A stretch of DNA of 8,426 nucleotides from Spirochaetaceae bacterium (GCA_031284295.1 JAITAE010000126.1:1-8426), one strand, 5' to 3'. Counted from the first letter of the stretch, positions 1-7,551 are shown. Translations and numbers: made by a program. The notes: generated from the letters alone by a model not told the origin.

Positions 1-6
1 TTGTTC

Positions 7-25
7 GATAACCCGGTTGGTTATC
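7..25. repeat. Perfect 7-bp hairpin
   Basis: GATAACC (7-13) and GGTTATC (19-25) are exact reverse complements around the 5-nt loop CGGTT. There is no T-run after it on the plus strand, so it is not a textbook terminator. It is the first of three hairpins in a row and may belong to a composite palindromic repeat that starts left of the window. Confidence 0.5.
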
Positions 26-35
26 TCACAGTCTT

Positions 36-76
36 GCAGTTTTTCAGGCTAAAAGCCTTACAAAACTGCGTTTTTT
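36..76 (+). terminator. Candidate intrinsic terminator hairpin with T6 run
   Basis: GCAGTTTT (36-43) pairs with AAAACTGC (62-69). Inside it AGGCT (46-50) pairs with AGCCT (54-58) around an AAA loop, leaving a small internal loop (TC opposite TAC). One base later come six T's (71-76). This is the shape of a rho-independent terminator for a rightward transcript entering from outside the window. Alternatively it is a dispersed palindromic repeat; the two readings are compatible. Confidence 0.5.
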
Positions 77-82
77 AATGGA

Positions 83-115
83 AGTTGGCGCGGAAACTGA
101 AGTTTCCAAACAACT
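83..115. repeat. Palindromic repeat-like hairpin
   Basis: AGTTG (83-87) pairs with CAACT (111-115), and GGAAACT (92-98) pairs with AGTTTCC (101-107) around a GA loop. The two stems are separated by GCGC on one side and AAA on the other. The pattern resembles small dispersed palindromes I associate with termite-gut Treponema genomes, a recollection that was not searched. A copy search in the host genome would settle whether it is a repeat family. Confidence 0.45.
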
Positions 116-170
116 CTAATTTATAAATTGGTATTAAATGCTACTACGCCATAACAGAAAATAATAATTA

Positions 171-199
171 TTTACTTGACTAAATCGTTGCTGTATAAT
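171..199 (+). promoter_or_regulatory. Candidate sigma70-type promoter facing right
   Basis: TTTACT (171-176) and a perfect TATAAT (194-199) are separated by exactly 17 nt in an AT-rich setting. Transcription would start near 206 and run toward the 308-343 hairpin and the convergent end of tssM. No intact reading frame with a ribosome binding site follows, so the product would be a short RNA, or the promoter once served the gene whose 3' fragment may lie at 364-510. AT-rich DNA produces such matches by chance. Confidence 0.35.
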
Positions 200-307
200 A
201 AATGTATAAATACCATTTGGGATTAGTTGTTATCCTTTGGCGGCGTTAATCTTCACAGTTATACTGCTTTAGGTTTGAAAATCTACAAAATTTCTTGGGA
301 AGCGCTG

Positions 308-343
308 AATGAACATCCCCGCTAAAGGTCGGGGATGTTCATT
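308..343. terminator. Perfect 14-bp hairpin downstream of tssM
   Basis: AATGAACATCCCCG (308-321) and CGGGGATGTTCATT (330-343) are perfectly complementary around the 8-nt loop CTAAAGGT. It lies about 135 nt beyond the tssM stop on the minus strand and could end the tss transcript, but neither strand has an immediate T-run. The C-run/TTTAG/G-run layout on the minus strand also recalls the subterminal hairpins of IS200/IS605-type elements. No transposase is visible nearby. Confidence 0.5.
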
Positions 344-363
344 GAAATGACCGGGGCCGGTAA

Positions 364-510
364 TACATCGAGCGGTACGAGAAGGCAAAGAAAGCCGGTT
401 TCCAAAACCGGGACACGGTATTTCGTATCGAAACAATTAACGAAATTACACGCACCGCGCCGGTCAAAATGGGGGTTTCAGGGGCCCGCCGTAACCATGC
501 CGTTGGCTAA
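364..510 (+). pseudogene. Possible 3' fragment of a decayed gene
   Basis: After a TAA at 361-363 this frame stays open for 48 codons to TAA at 508-510. There is no ATG, GTG or TTG near its beginning; the first ATG is about 12 codons before the end. The translation looks protein-like, beginning YIERYEKAKKAGFQ and ending ARRNHAVG. A second frame starting at ATG 335 (MFIEMTGAG) would join it through a one-base shift near 361. It overlaps the last 33 bases of tssM tail to tail. I do not recognise the family. It may be the residue of a truncated gene or simply a chance open frame. Confidence 0.25.
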
Positions 511-3500
511 TGTAAAATTTGGCCATGTAGATGAGCTGTACCACTTTTCAGGAGAAGGCATGGCCTGGCTGAATTCAATTTCCATATAGTAAGCGTACTG
601 CCCCAATTCATCCGATATAAAAACAGGGAAAAAGGATCTTCCGTTGAATGTCAGCACATTATTGTTTAGATAAAAATCAAAGATTGACCACGAATCTTCA
701 ACATTAATGGTTGCCTGCGGGATTTTATCCGCAGATGAGCGGTAAAATTTTAAGTTAACGCCTTTGTCGGAGGGGCTGCCTATCGCGAGAGTGGTCTCTT
801 CGTTCATGTAAGTATTAAACGATTTAGCGGCTTTTCCTATGGTGGAAACTTCAAGGTATCTGAAACGGTTTACAGCTAGCAGACGTCCGCTGTTTGAAAG
901 GCGGCTCTGTGTATCTATTGCCGGTTGCACCAGCATCCATGTCAGTGGAGTTACTTTGTTAGATACGGCCGCCGCAAACTGATAAACAGTCTGCGCCCAA
1001 GACTGGGCCGCGTTGCCGTTAAAGAGTATGGGATGGAGCAGAGTATCGGCCTGATCTTGAACGGCGGAAGGCTGCAAAGGCAGGCGGTCCGCACCCATGT
1101 CATCCAATAATTGCGCTAAATTGTTTACCGCGTCAACCGTCATAGCGTAATTTCTGGAACCGTCTGAAATTACCGGAAACAACTTAAAACTTTCCAGTTT
1201 TTCCGAAAAAATATCAAGCCTTTTTTGGCAGAACATTTTTGACAGGACGCTGAAGCCATCGATAATAAAATTGTTCCACCATCCTATGTTGATATTTTTT
1301 GTATCCGAATAAACCGTCATATACATATTTTTTATTTCGTCTTTTGACAATGATCTTAAATACACGAAGGCCTGTTCTGGGTCGGCGGGAAGTTTGCCCC
1401 ACGCCGAAAGCATTCTGTCCGCATCGGAACTAAGAAAAGCGGAAAGCAGCTTAATTTTGTCATTAAGAGCCGCTATGTCATTTTTTTTCTGCTGTCTCAG
1501 AGTATCTGGCAAGACAATATCATTTATATTGTTCAATATATCTATACATTCCGAATATAAAGTTTGAAGGACTGAGTTTACCTGGTAGGGTTTATTTTGA
1601 GTTACTTTGTCTCTGTACTCCTGCCAATCAGAAACTGGAAGGTACGCGGTATCAGGATAATCGCTCCAATAGCTGATATACTTGTCAAGATATGCGCTGA
1701 AAGCGTTTGTTTGATATATACTCATATCCTGGTTTTTCAGAAAGCCCGGCATGGTTTTTAAGTTTATGCCCTGCGTGAACAAACCGCTGTAGGCAGCAAT
1801 GCCGTCAATAAGGCCTTTTACAATATTTGGGTTATATCCGCTGTTGTATGGCAGTTTTCCCAACGCGCTTTGAATTGCCCTGCCAGTCATAGAAAACACG
1901 TCTTCGTCCGATCCTGCATCGCTTGAGCGCGAAGCTATCATTGCCGTTATAATTTCCGGCGAGCTTGAAAGAAAATCGTATTCGGCGCTCAACACTATAT
2001 AGCGGTTAAGATAAGCCTCAGCCGCGATTATTATTCGTGAGTTGTTTATAAGGTCCGAGACCTTATTGTTATCCGCAATCGGTTTTACATAGTTTTCAAA
2101 ATTATTAAATGCGTTCACAATGTCGTACTGACCGTCCATCCAGTTAATATTGCCGGAATTTTGTATTACTTTCGGGTCAGGTATATCTATAGCTCCCGCA
2201 AGATTCAGAATCTTTTCAACCGTTGTAAAGAGTGAAGGCGCTCCCACATCTGTTGTTAATTTATCGACAAAAACCGGCTCTATCTTCAAGTTTTGGGCGT
2301 TTGTTCTTAAACTTACGATTTCCTTGTCCAAGTTATCGGAAAAATTACCCTGCAATGTGTTTATTGAACCTGAAAAAAAATCCATAATTCCAAGGCTGTT
2401 CTCCTTGATAAAATCCATGTCTTTTTGAAAAAGTCTGGTAAATTCCACTGTAGCGTGCCTCACAAGCAAATCGTTAAAGATATAGTTGTTTATAAGGTTA
2501 TTTCCAAACGGATCATCCATTCCGGCGGCGGAACTTGCTCCCGACGGTATATTCATTTTTGTCATCTGGCCTGTTATATCATGGAAAATTCTCGTGCCTT
2601 CGGAGATAAGGTTATTCTGGGTCTGCATTAAATTCTTCCAGTAACTTACGATATTCTGAACCTCCCGCAAGGTCGCGATATCATTCGCGCCGTTCAAAAG
2701 AAATTCTATGCGTGAATAGTTTGTAACAATATTCTGTGATATGGATACCAGGCGTTTTAATTTTCCGTAAAGAGAATCTGGATAGACCGAAAAATTTTGC
2801 CAATCGTAATACATTATCTGCAAAGCCGCTCTTTTGGCTTCAATATAATCATCAGAAGACACATAATCCATTTCCGACGCATACGAATGACCGCGCTTGT
2901 TGATATGGGTATTACCCGCCAGTAAAACGCGCGAGTCGTTGGAAATATCCGGCAGGACGTAAGCTACCATAGCTTCGGTAGAGTAGAGTTTTGATGCGAT
3001 CAGGCGTCCAATGGTATTGCTGTCTTTTTCGTCAATCATAATAATGGATTGAATTACCGATCGCAGGTTATTGTCAAGAAGCGGCGGTTTATTTGCATCC
3101 GCTATCAATTTATCTCCGGTATTTTTCATCAAAGGTATTCGTACAATCTGAGAGTAAACCGCTTCGGTAACAAAAGTTCTAACGCGCCGTCCCATATTGT
3201 AATCGCCAAATATCAGCATACCGGAAAGTAAAAAACCAAAGGCAGGGGTAATTTTTGCGTTACCGTACGAAACAATGTTGGTGTAGAATTGCATCGGAGA
3301 AATATTGTTTAACAATGAATCCGGTTGGGTATTTATTGTATAATTATTGTTGACATCTTTTACAATAACCGGCAAATCCGCGATGTCATAGTTTTTTATG
3401 TCGGAGGCCAAAGAAGTGTAGTAGTTCGCAATTGCGGTCAATGATGTCTTTACTTCATAGTATCCAAGAAGCGCCGTAATAAAAAACATGAAACCCAGGA

Positions 3501-4839
3501 CAATAGTAACCCCGCACAGGGCAAAAACCGGAATACTGCGCCGTAACGCTGTTTTTCTGACAAAAGCGGCGTACGGCGAAGGGTTGAAGATAAAGTTTTG
3601 CAGCGCATTTCTTATAAAATATGCTTTTGAACCGGCAGGCATTTTGCTGACAAGCGGAAAATCATCAGTATTTTTCCCGACCAGCGCCGCAAGCGCCGGG
3701 TCTAGGGAAACACCCTTGTCTGTCGCGGACGTAAAAAATAGTCCGTCAAAAACCGTTTCTTTGGTTCCCTGAAAATTGTCCTCGCTGAACAGCGTTTCAA
3801 GGTAAATATTCAGGTTATCGTAAAGCAAAGCAAAATTTTCAGGGAATAAAAACATCTTGCCGGTTAAATCCATGCGGTTTTCCACATTGAAAAGACTCCG
3901 CGCAACATCTCGCGACAGCATATTTTTCTTGTAGCCAGAACGCAGCCTTTCGAGCAGTTTATTCCAGAATTCCTTGAACCTGGACGGCGCGTAATAGGGG
4001 CCGTCATTTTCAAAACCCAATATCTGATACCGTAAGTCCCCCGAAAGACCCGTAACATACTCACGGAAACCATTTACCATATCAAGTTTTGTAACAACTA
4101 CATAGCAGGGAAGGCGCATACCGGTTGAAGTCAACAGATTGGCAAGCTCATTAGCCATCAAAACCGCTTTCTTGCGTGTCAAATCCCCGCTGTCGGCCAG
4201 CAGCGCGTCCGCCGGTATCGTCAGGATAACCCCGTTCAACGGCATACGGGAATGATGCCGGCATAATTCTTTTATGATATGAGCCCACTCCGCGCTACTG
4301 CCTTGCAACCAGCGGTCAAAAAAAACCGAACCGCTTACATCGCAGACAACTGCCTTCCCGCCAAGCCATACCCTGACAGGCAGACTCTTTTGTTCAAGGC
4401 CCTGTTCCGGCGGCTGTTCCACGGCTGACGGAATCATGTCTAGTTCGCTTTCCTGCAACAGCGACGACTTTCCAGAATGTGGTTCGCCGAGCATCATGAA
4501 CCAGGGTACGCCATAGGGCCCCCTGCCATGAGCGGCGGCGAGTTCAAAACCTCCCCGCAAAAGTTCGTCTATTTTCAAGAGTTTGTCTGAAATATCTTCT
4601 TTTGCCTTTATCTGGGTTTCGCCACCTCTTGCAAGACGGGCAACATGCCTCCATACCATCAGATCACGGACAATATCCCGCGTTTCTTTTTCTTTTATCT
4701 TTTTTCGCTTGAATTTCGCCAGCAAAGGCAGCAACACCATCAACAGTAACATCAGTAAAATTATCGCCAGAATAACTTTTGCCAGAGTACTGGTTCTCAA
4801 CAAATCCGAAATCTTTGAAAAGAATGACGTAAAATTCAT
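478..4839 (-). CDS. tssM: T6SS inner-membrane protein TssM (IcmF family)
   Basis: TssM spans the inner membrane and joins TssL on the cytoplasmic side to TssJ at the outer membrane, forming the T6SS trans-envelope channel. The protein has 1453 residues, longer than the usual 1100-1200. Residues about 22-41 form one hydrophobic segment followed by a strongly basic stretch. The cytoplasmic GTPase-like domain carries a Walker A GEPHSGKS (118-125), DVSG (167-170) and the TKLD motif (250-253) within the typical TKLDMVNGFREY. FLFPENFA (330-337) is also family-typical. A second membrane helix lies at about 436-459, followed by roughly 990 periplasmic residues with the IcmF-type C-terminus. Most TssM proteins have two N-terminal helices; I see only one. 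The start ATG overlaps the tssL stop as ATGA. The upstream Shine-Dalgarno is weak, so translational coupling to tssL is likely. Confidence 0.95.
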   Translation of the reverse strand: MNFTSFFSKISDLLRTSTLAKVILAIILLMLLLMVLLPLLAKFKRKKIKEKETRDIVRDLMVWRHVARLARGGETQIKAKEDISDKLLKIDELLRGGFELAAAHGRGPYGVPWFMMLGEPHSGKSSLLQESELDMIPSAVEQPPEQGLEQKSLPVRVWLGGKAVVCDVSGSVFFDRWLQGSSAEWAHIIKELCRHHSRMPLNGVILTIPADALLADSGDLTRKKAVLMANELANLLTSTGMRLPCYVVVTKLDMVNGFREYVTGLSGDLRYQILGFENDGPYYAPSRFKEFWNKLLERLRSGYKKNMLSRDVARSLFNVENRMDLTGKMFLFPENFALLYDNLNIYLETLFSEDNFQGTKETVFDGLFFTSATDKGVSLDPALAALVGKNTDDFPLVSKMPAGSKAYFIRNALQNFIFNPSPYAAFVRKTALRRSIPVFALCGVTIVLGFMFFITALLGYYEVKTSLTAIANYYTSLASDIKNYDIADLPVIVKDVNNNYTINTQPDSLLNNISPMQFYTNIVSYGNAKITPAFGFLLSGMLIFGDYNMGRRVRTFVTEAVYSQIVRIPLMKNTGDKLIADANKPPLLDNNLRSVIQSIIMIDEKDSNTIGRLIASKLYSTEAMVAYVLPDISNDSRVLLAGNTHINKRGHSYASEMDYVSSDDYIEAKRAALQIMYYDWQNFSVYPDSLYGKLKRLVSISQNIVTNYSRIEFLLNGANDIATLREVQNIVSYWKNLMQTQNNLISEGTRIFHDITGQMTKMNIPSGASSAAGMDDPFGNNLINNYIFNDLLVRHATVEFTRLFQKDMDFIKENSLGIMDFFSGSINTLQGNFSDNLDKEIVSLRTNAQNLKIEPVFVDKLTTDVGAPSLFTTVEKILNLAGAIDIPDPKVIQNSGNINWMDGQYDIVNAFNNFENYVKPIADNNKVSDLINNSRIIIAAEAYLNRYIVLSAEYDFLSSSPEIITAMIASRSSDAGSDEDVFSMTGRAIQSALGKLPYNSGYNPNIVKGLIDGIAAYSGLFTQGINLKTMPGFLKNQDMSIYQTNAFSAYLDKYISYWSDYPDTAYLPVSDWQEYRDKVTQNKPYQVNSVLQTLYSECIDILNNINDIVLPDTLRQQKKNDIAALNDKIKLLSAFLSSDADRMLSAWGKLPADPEQAFVYLRSLSKDEIKNMYMTVYSDTKNINIGWWNNFIIDGFSVLSKMFCQKRLDIFSEKLESFKLFPVISDGSRNYAMTVDAVNNLAQLLDDMGADRLPLQPSAVQDQADTLLHPILFNGNAAQSWAQTVYQFAAAVSNKVTPLTWMLVQPAIDTQSRLSNSGRLLAVNRFRYLEVSTIGKAAKSFNTYMNEETTLAIGSPSDKGVNLKFYRSSADKIPQATINVEDSWSIFDFYLNNNVLTFNGRSFFPVFISDELGQYAYYMEIEFSQAMPSPEKWYSSSTWPNFTLANGMVTAGP

Positions 4840-5564
4840 TTCTCTGTACCCCCACTTGGAATTTCAAACTGCTGGGCCGCCGCCGCCGCTTCCGACAGAC
4901 TCTTTCTAAATGGCGCGCTTGCACTTAATAACGTAAAAAAGTTAACAATGAACGACACAGCCAGGAATATCAGCGAAGCGATCAATGTTATCCTCAAATA
5001 ACTGAAGTGATTCAACATACCTCTTTTTTTTGACGCGGCAAGACGTTTTTCAGTGTCGATGCTGACTATCGGTTCTTCGTGTATATCAAATTCACCGGAA
5101 ATCTTTACCAGGCACTGCCTCATGATTTTTTCGAGCGATTTACCGTCATTCGCGTAAATACCGTCAAACCCCAGCCCCAGCATGGTAAAAAAGACCGGTA
5201 TAGTATTTTTATCGCTAGGATTACCGAGCGATTCCGAAAGCAGGTTGAAAAATTTTTCATCACCTGAAAGTTCGTTGTAGTTTCTGGACAGTTCCCGCCA
5301 CTCATCCTTAAACGGAAAATTGCCTTCTTTTACCATGTAATCAATAAAAAAAATCAGCGGCAGTTCTACCCGTTCATATTCACGGGAAAGCGCCGGATCG
5401 GACTCAGCCTTGTACTTGGCATTTTCAAGAGCGCTTTCAATTTCCTCCTTAAATTTTTCCATGGACAGCGGAAGGCCGGCCTCGTTCAACTGCCAGTAAT
5501 TGCAAAAACATTCAAACACGGGCAGGCAAACGGCTTCTATAGCGTGATTTCGCAAAGTATTCAT
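4836..5564 (-). CDS. tssL: T6SS inner-membrane protein TssL (DotU family)
   Basis: TssL is a tail-anchored inner-membrane protein whose cytoplasmic domain binds TssM and TssK/TssE, attaching the baseplate to the membrane complex. The 242 residues match the short DotU type without a fused OmpA/peptidoglycan-binding domain. Family hallmarks are the helix around PLIFFIDYMV (69-78) with the conserved Asp, and the LGLGFDGIY motif (129-137), equivalent to the usual LGFEGRY. A single transmembrane helix lies at about 190-213, leaving about 29 residues in the periplasm, including an alanine run (226-230). Peptidoglycan anchoring must come from another protein, if it occurs. The start is fixed by an AGGAGG that overlaps the tssK stop. 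The gene ends in a 4-nt overlap with tssM. Confidence 0.93.
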   Translation of the reverse strand: MNTLRNHAIEAVCLPVFECFCNYWQLNEAGLPLSMEKFKEEIESALENAKYKAESDPALSREYERVELPLIFFIDYMVKEGNFPFKDEWRELSRNYNELSGDEKFFNLLSESLGNPSDKNTIPVFFTMLGLGFDGIYANDGKSLEKIMRQCLVKISGEFDIHEEPIVSIDTEKRLAASKKRGMLNHFSYLRITLIASLIFLAVSFIVNFFTLLSASAPFRKSLSEAAAAAQQFEIPSGGTEK

Positions 5565-5568
5565 GCAT

Positions 5569-5574
5569 CCTCCT
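5569..5574 (-). promoter_or_regulatory. Ribosome binding site of tssL, overlapping the tssK stop
   Basis: On the minus strand a full AGGAGG (5574 to 5569) begins inside the TAG stop of tssK (5575-5573) and sits 4 nt before the ATG of tssL. It is the strongest Shine-Dalgarno in the operon and supports the ATG at 5564. Confidence 0.8.
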
Positions 5575-6955
5575 AATTTGCGGTCATAATAAACAGTGAT
5601 GCCTCAAGCCCGGGAAAAATATCATGCGCATAGTCAATTATCATGCCTTTTTCTTCGCGCATTTCCTTCCAGACCTTTGCTGATTCAACAATGTCCAGCT
5701 TGAGCCATAAAGTGCCGTCCATTACCGGTAAAAAGCGCGGCGGATACCGTGTTTCGGACAGTTTTATCCCCCGGATACGCTGGGATTTTGCCGAAGGATT
5801 TACCAGTTTAAAGGTATCCCCCTGTTCTACGGCGCGTACCGCCATCGGCATACTCGCAGTCGTTTTTACCGCAAGATACATATCGTTTAATTCAGCAATG
5901 TCCTCCGCCCTTACCGGAACGAACAGATACTCGCTGTTTTCCATTTTTGAAAAATTGAGCTTGATATACCCCACACCTCCCTCGTTCCGAATAAATGAAA
6001 GTATGTCGTTAAATAGTTCCGTAAACACGGGCAGCCTGTCTTCGTGATCGTAACGCTTTACAGATATGATGCTGTTATGGGGATGGATGCCCATCAGTTC
6101 CGACAAAAACGAGTAAAGCTCTATGTAAAGATCGAAAGGAGTGATAAAGCTGTCCACCACAAACGATGAAAGTCTCGCCTCGTAAAGGTTCAGGGTACGC
6201 AGCAAAATTATGGACTTTATTTCGCTTAAAACATCTGAAAAAGAAACGTCACCCACGGGCGCATAGGTGGGCGTATCCAGCCTGCTTCTTAATTTGTCGC
6301 AGCAGCGGTGAAGATCGGTGATAAGACTCACCGCCATATTGAACAGCGGATCATCGGCGGTCAGCATCATAAACGGCGGGATATACTTTTCGTTACGGTT
6401 TATTATAACCTTACTTACGTCGCTCGATACGACATTCAATTTAAGGATGGGCATCAGCCGCATATCCTTGTTATCGTCCTGTTCCGTTACAAGGCGGGCA
6501 TTTATCCTGCGGGTGATGAGCGTTATCTCGTTGTCCCCGGAATTCTCATCACGCACATTCTTTTTTTGCGGCAGATAGAATTTTTTTTCCATAGGCCTGT
6601 TTTCATCCGCCAGATTCGCTTCGAATTCAGACCATTCCGGAACAGCGGCATAAACCGTCAGTTCCGCCGGATTGTTTTTCAGCGCTTCGCTTAAATCTAG
6701 AGGCTTTAAGATACAATTTCCCGGCATTGAAAGTTCCTGCCCGTTACTCATAACGGCGGAAAACCGCTTAACCACGACACGCATTTCCTTCAGCGCATCC
6801 AAATCAAGCTCGAAATCCAAAAGCCCGTAGGGGTAAGGCATAAAAAACCGGCGATTGTACCTTATGTATTCCGAATTTATCCTTTGCCCGTACTGGAAAT
6901 GATGAGGCTGTAAAAACTGACCGTCATTCCAGTGAAGTAATTCTTCAAATCTCAT
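5573..6955 (-). CDS. tssK: T6SS baseplate protein TssK
   Basis: TssK is a trimeric cytoplasmic adaptor of the T6SS baseplate that connects the wedge complex to TssL/TssM. At 460 residues it has about the normal family length (around 445). The N-terminus carries the hallmark W-x2-G-x-FL-x-PHHFQ (W9, G12, F14-L15, P17-Q21) that defines the shell domain. Another family-like region is YDHED (302-306) followed by a PVFTELF stretch, in the part preceding the C-terminal head domain. The C-terminus (GLEASLFIM) also matches the family pattern. No signal peptide or membrane helix is evident, as expected. It starts 10 nt after tssJ with a well-placed AAGGA, and its stop is woven into the tssL ribosome binding site, which suggests coordinated translation. 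Confidence 0.95.
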   Translation of the reverse strand: MRFEELLHWNDGQFLQPHHFQYGQRINSEYIRYNRRFFMPYPYGLLDFELDLDALKEMRVVVKRFSAVMSNGQELSMPGNCILKPLDLSEALKNNPAELTVYAAVPEWSEFEANLADENRPMEKKFYLPQKKNVRDENSGDNEITLITRRINARLVTEQDDNKDMRLMPILKLNVVSSDVSKVIINRNEKYIPPFMMLTADDPLFNMAVSLITDLHRCCDKLRSRLDTPTYAPVGDVSFSDVLSEIKSIILLRTLNLYEARLSSFVVDSFITPFDLYIELYSFLSELMGIHPHNSIISVKRYDHEDRLPVFTELFNDILSFIRNEGGVGYIKLNFSKMENSEYLFVPVRAEDIAELNDMYLAVKTTASMPMAVRAVEQGDTFKLVNPSAKSQRIRGIKLSETRYPPRFLPVMDGTLWLKLDIVESAKVWKEMREEKGMIIDYAHDIFPGLEASLFIMTAN

Positions 6956-6962
6956 ATTACCA

Positions 6963-6967
6963 TCCTT
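6963..6967 (-). promoter_or_regulatory. Ribosome binding site of tssK
   Basis: AAGGA on the minus strand overlaps the TAA stop of tssJ and lies 7 nt before the ATG at 6955. It decides that start and implies translational coupling to tssJ. Confidence 0.65.
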
Positions 6968-7538
6968 ATTGCATCCCGGTGTCGTCCACCTTTGACGCCG
7001 GTTTACCGTCCTTACCCCTAGGATCTGTCGGCCTCTTGTATACCCTTACAATCTTTGCCGGCTCAATTTCAATAAAAATTGAGGACGGGGTAAATAAAGT
7101 CTTTTTTATATTGATAAATATCATCCTCGGATCGTCTTTGGGCATATCCGGCGAATGAGGCAGATCGGCAATGATAAGCAGTTGAGATGGCTTTTTTTTC
7201 TGCCACTTACCCCAAATCTCTTCCCAATTGTGCAGTTCTCGAGGAGCGGTTGTTTCCTCGTCAAAATACGCAGTAAACGGTTCAAGCCGCTTTCTGATCG
7301 GGTTGTCCTGTGAAAAGTATCCGTCAGTACCGTCGCTCTTTACCTGCTTCGCTTCATCGTCGGTTACCGCAGCCACATCCAACTCTATGGAAGGGTATAT
7401 GCCGTACTTGACTTGAATATCGGGCGATATACCGACCATGACAGTACGATTTATCGCGCAAGCGTTAAGTGCTATGACAAGTACCGTCAAAATCAGCGAG
7501 AACCCGCTAAAAATGTTAGTTCGTCCTGTTTTTGCCAT
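6966..7538 (-). CDS. tssJ: T6SS outer-membrane lipoprotein, TssJ-like
   Basis: TssJ is a lipoprotein with a transthyretin-like fold that holds the periplasmic end of TssM at the outer membrane. This 190-residue protein has a basic N-terminus, a hydrophobic stretch (about 13-24) and a lipobox LNAC with the modified Cys at 27. The Asn in it departs from the enterobacterial pattern but fits the looser spirochaetal lipobox. The mature part is beta-rich, for example QLLIIADL (119-126) and IFIEIEPAKIVRVYK (154-168), with a charged, probably disordered tail. Sequence resemblance to classical TssJ is weak, so the call rests on the signal peptide, size and first position before tssK-tssL-tssM. ATG at 7538 is the only usable start: an in-frame TAA lies five codons upstream. 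There is no Shine-Dalgarno before it. It could be another T6SS-associated lipoprotein. Confidence 0.75.
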   Translation of the reverse strand: MAKTGRTNIFSGFSLILTVLVIALNACAINRTVMVGISPDIQVKYGIYPSIELDVAAVTDDEAKQVKSDGTDGYFSQDNPIRKRLEPFTAYFDEETTAPRELHNWEEIWGKWQKKKPSQLLIIADLPHSPDMPKDDPRMIFINIKKTLFTPSSIFIEIEPAKIVRVYKRPTDPRGKDGKPASKVDDTGMQ

Positions 7539-7545
7539 AATTAAG

Positions 7546-7551
7546 ATTATA
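7546..7551 (-). promoter_or_regulatory. Candidate -10 element of the tss operon
   Basis: A perfect TATAAT on the minus strand ends 7 nt before the tssJ ATG. At normal spacing transcription would start at about 7539-7540, giving a transcript with almost no leader, which fits the missing ribosome binding site. The hexamer 17 nt upstream (AAGAAA) is a poor -35, so activation by a regulator, or a different promoter farther right, remains possible. Confidence 0.3.

Larger units (their letters stand above)
1..363. other. Hairpin-rich intergenic region left of tssM
   Basis: I see no convincing gene here. The first 115 bases hold three successive hairpins, the middle one with a T-run. The stretch around 120-205 is AT-rich and contains a promoter-like pair. 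Bases 200-307 show nothing I can name, only short weak inverted matches. A perfect 14-bp hairpin closes the region. It could carry a short untranslated transcript or be built from dispersed repeats. Confidence 0.6.

Noticed and set aside
1..120. Integron attC-like recombination site
   Set aside because: The region is palindromic, but I found no GTTRRRY/RYYYAAC core pair in the right arrangement and no integrase is visible.
128..138. TTGGTATTAAA shared with 8396-8406 near the other end of the window
   Set aside because: An 11-base match is expected by chance in 8.4 kb; the flanks do not match.
335..589. 84-codon plus-strand frame from ATG 335
   Set aside because: No ribosome binding site, and about a third of it is antisense to the 3' end of tssM. 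The more coding-like frame after 361 is a different one.
5643..6047. 134-codon plus-strand open frame inside tssK
   Set aside because: Fully antisense to a gene with clear family motifs; no start context or recognisable domain.
6308..6694. 128-codon plus-strand open frame inside tssK, with a second overlapping one
   Set aside because: Antisense shadows of tssK; two overlapping frames in the same place indicate composition effects.
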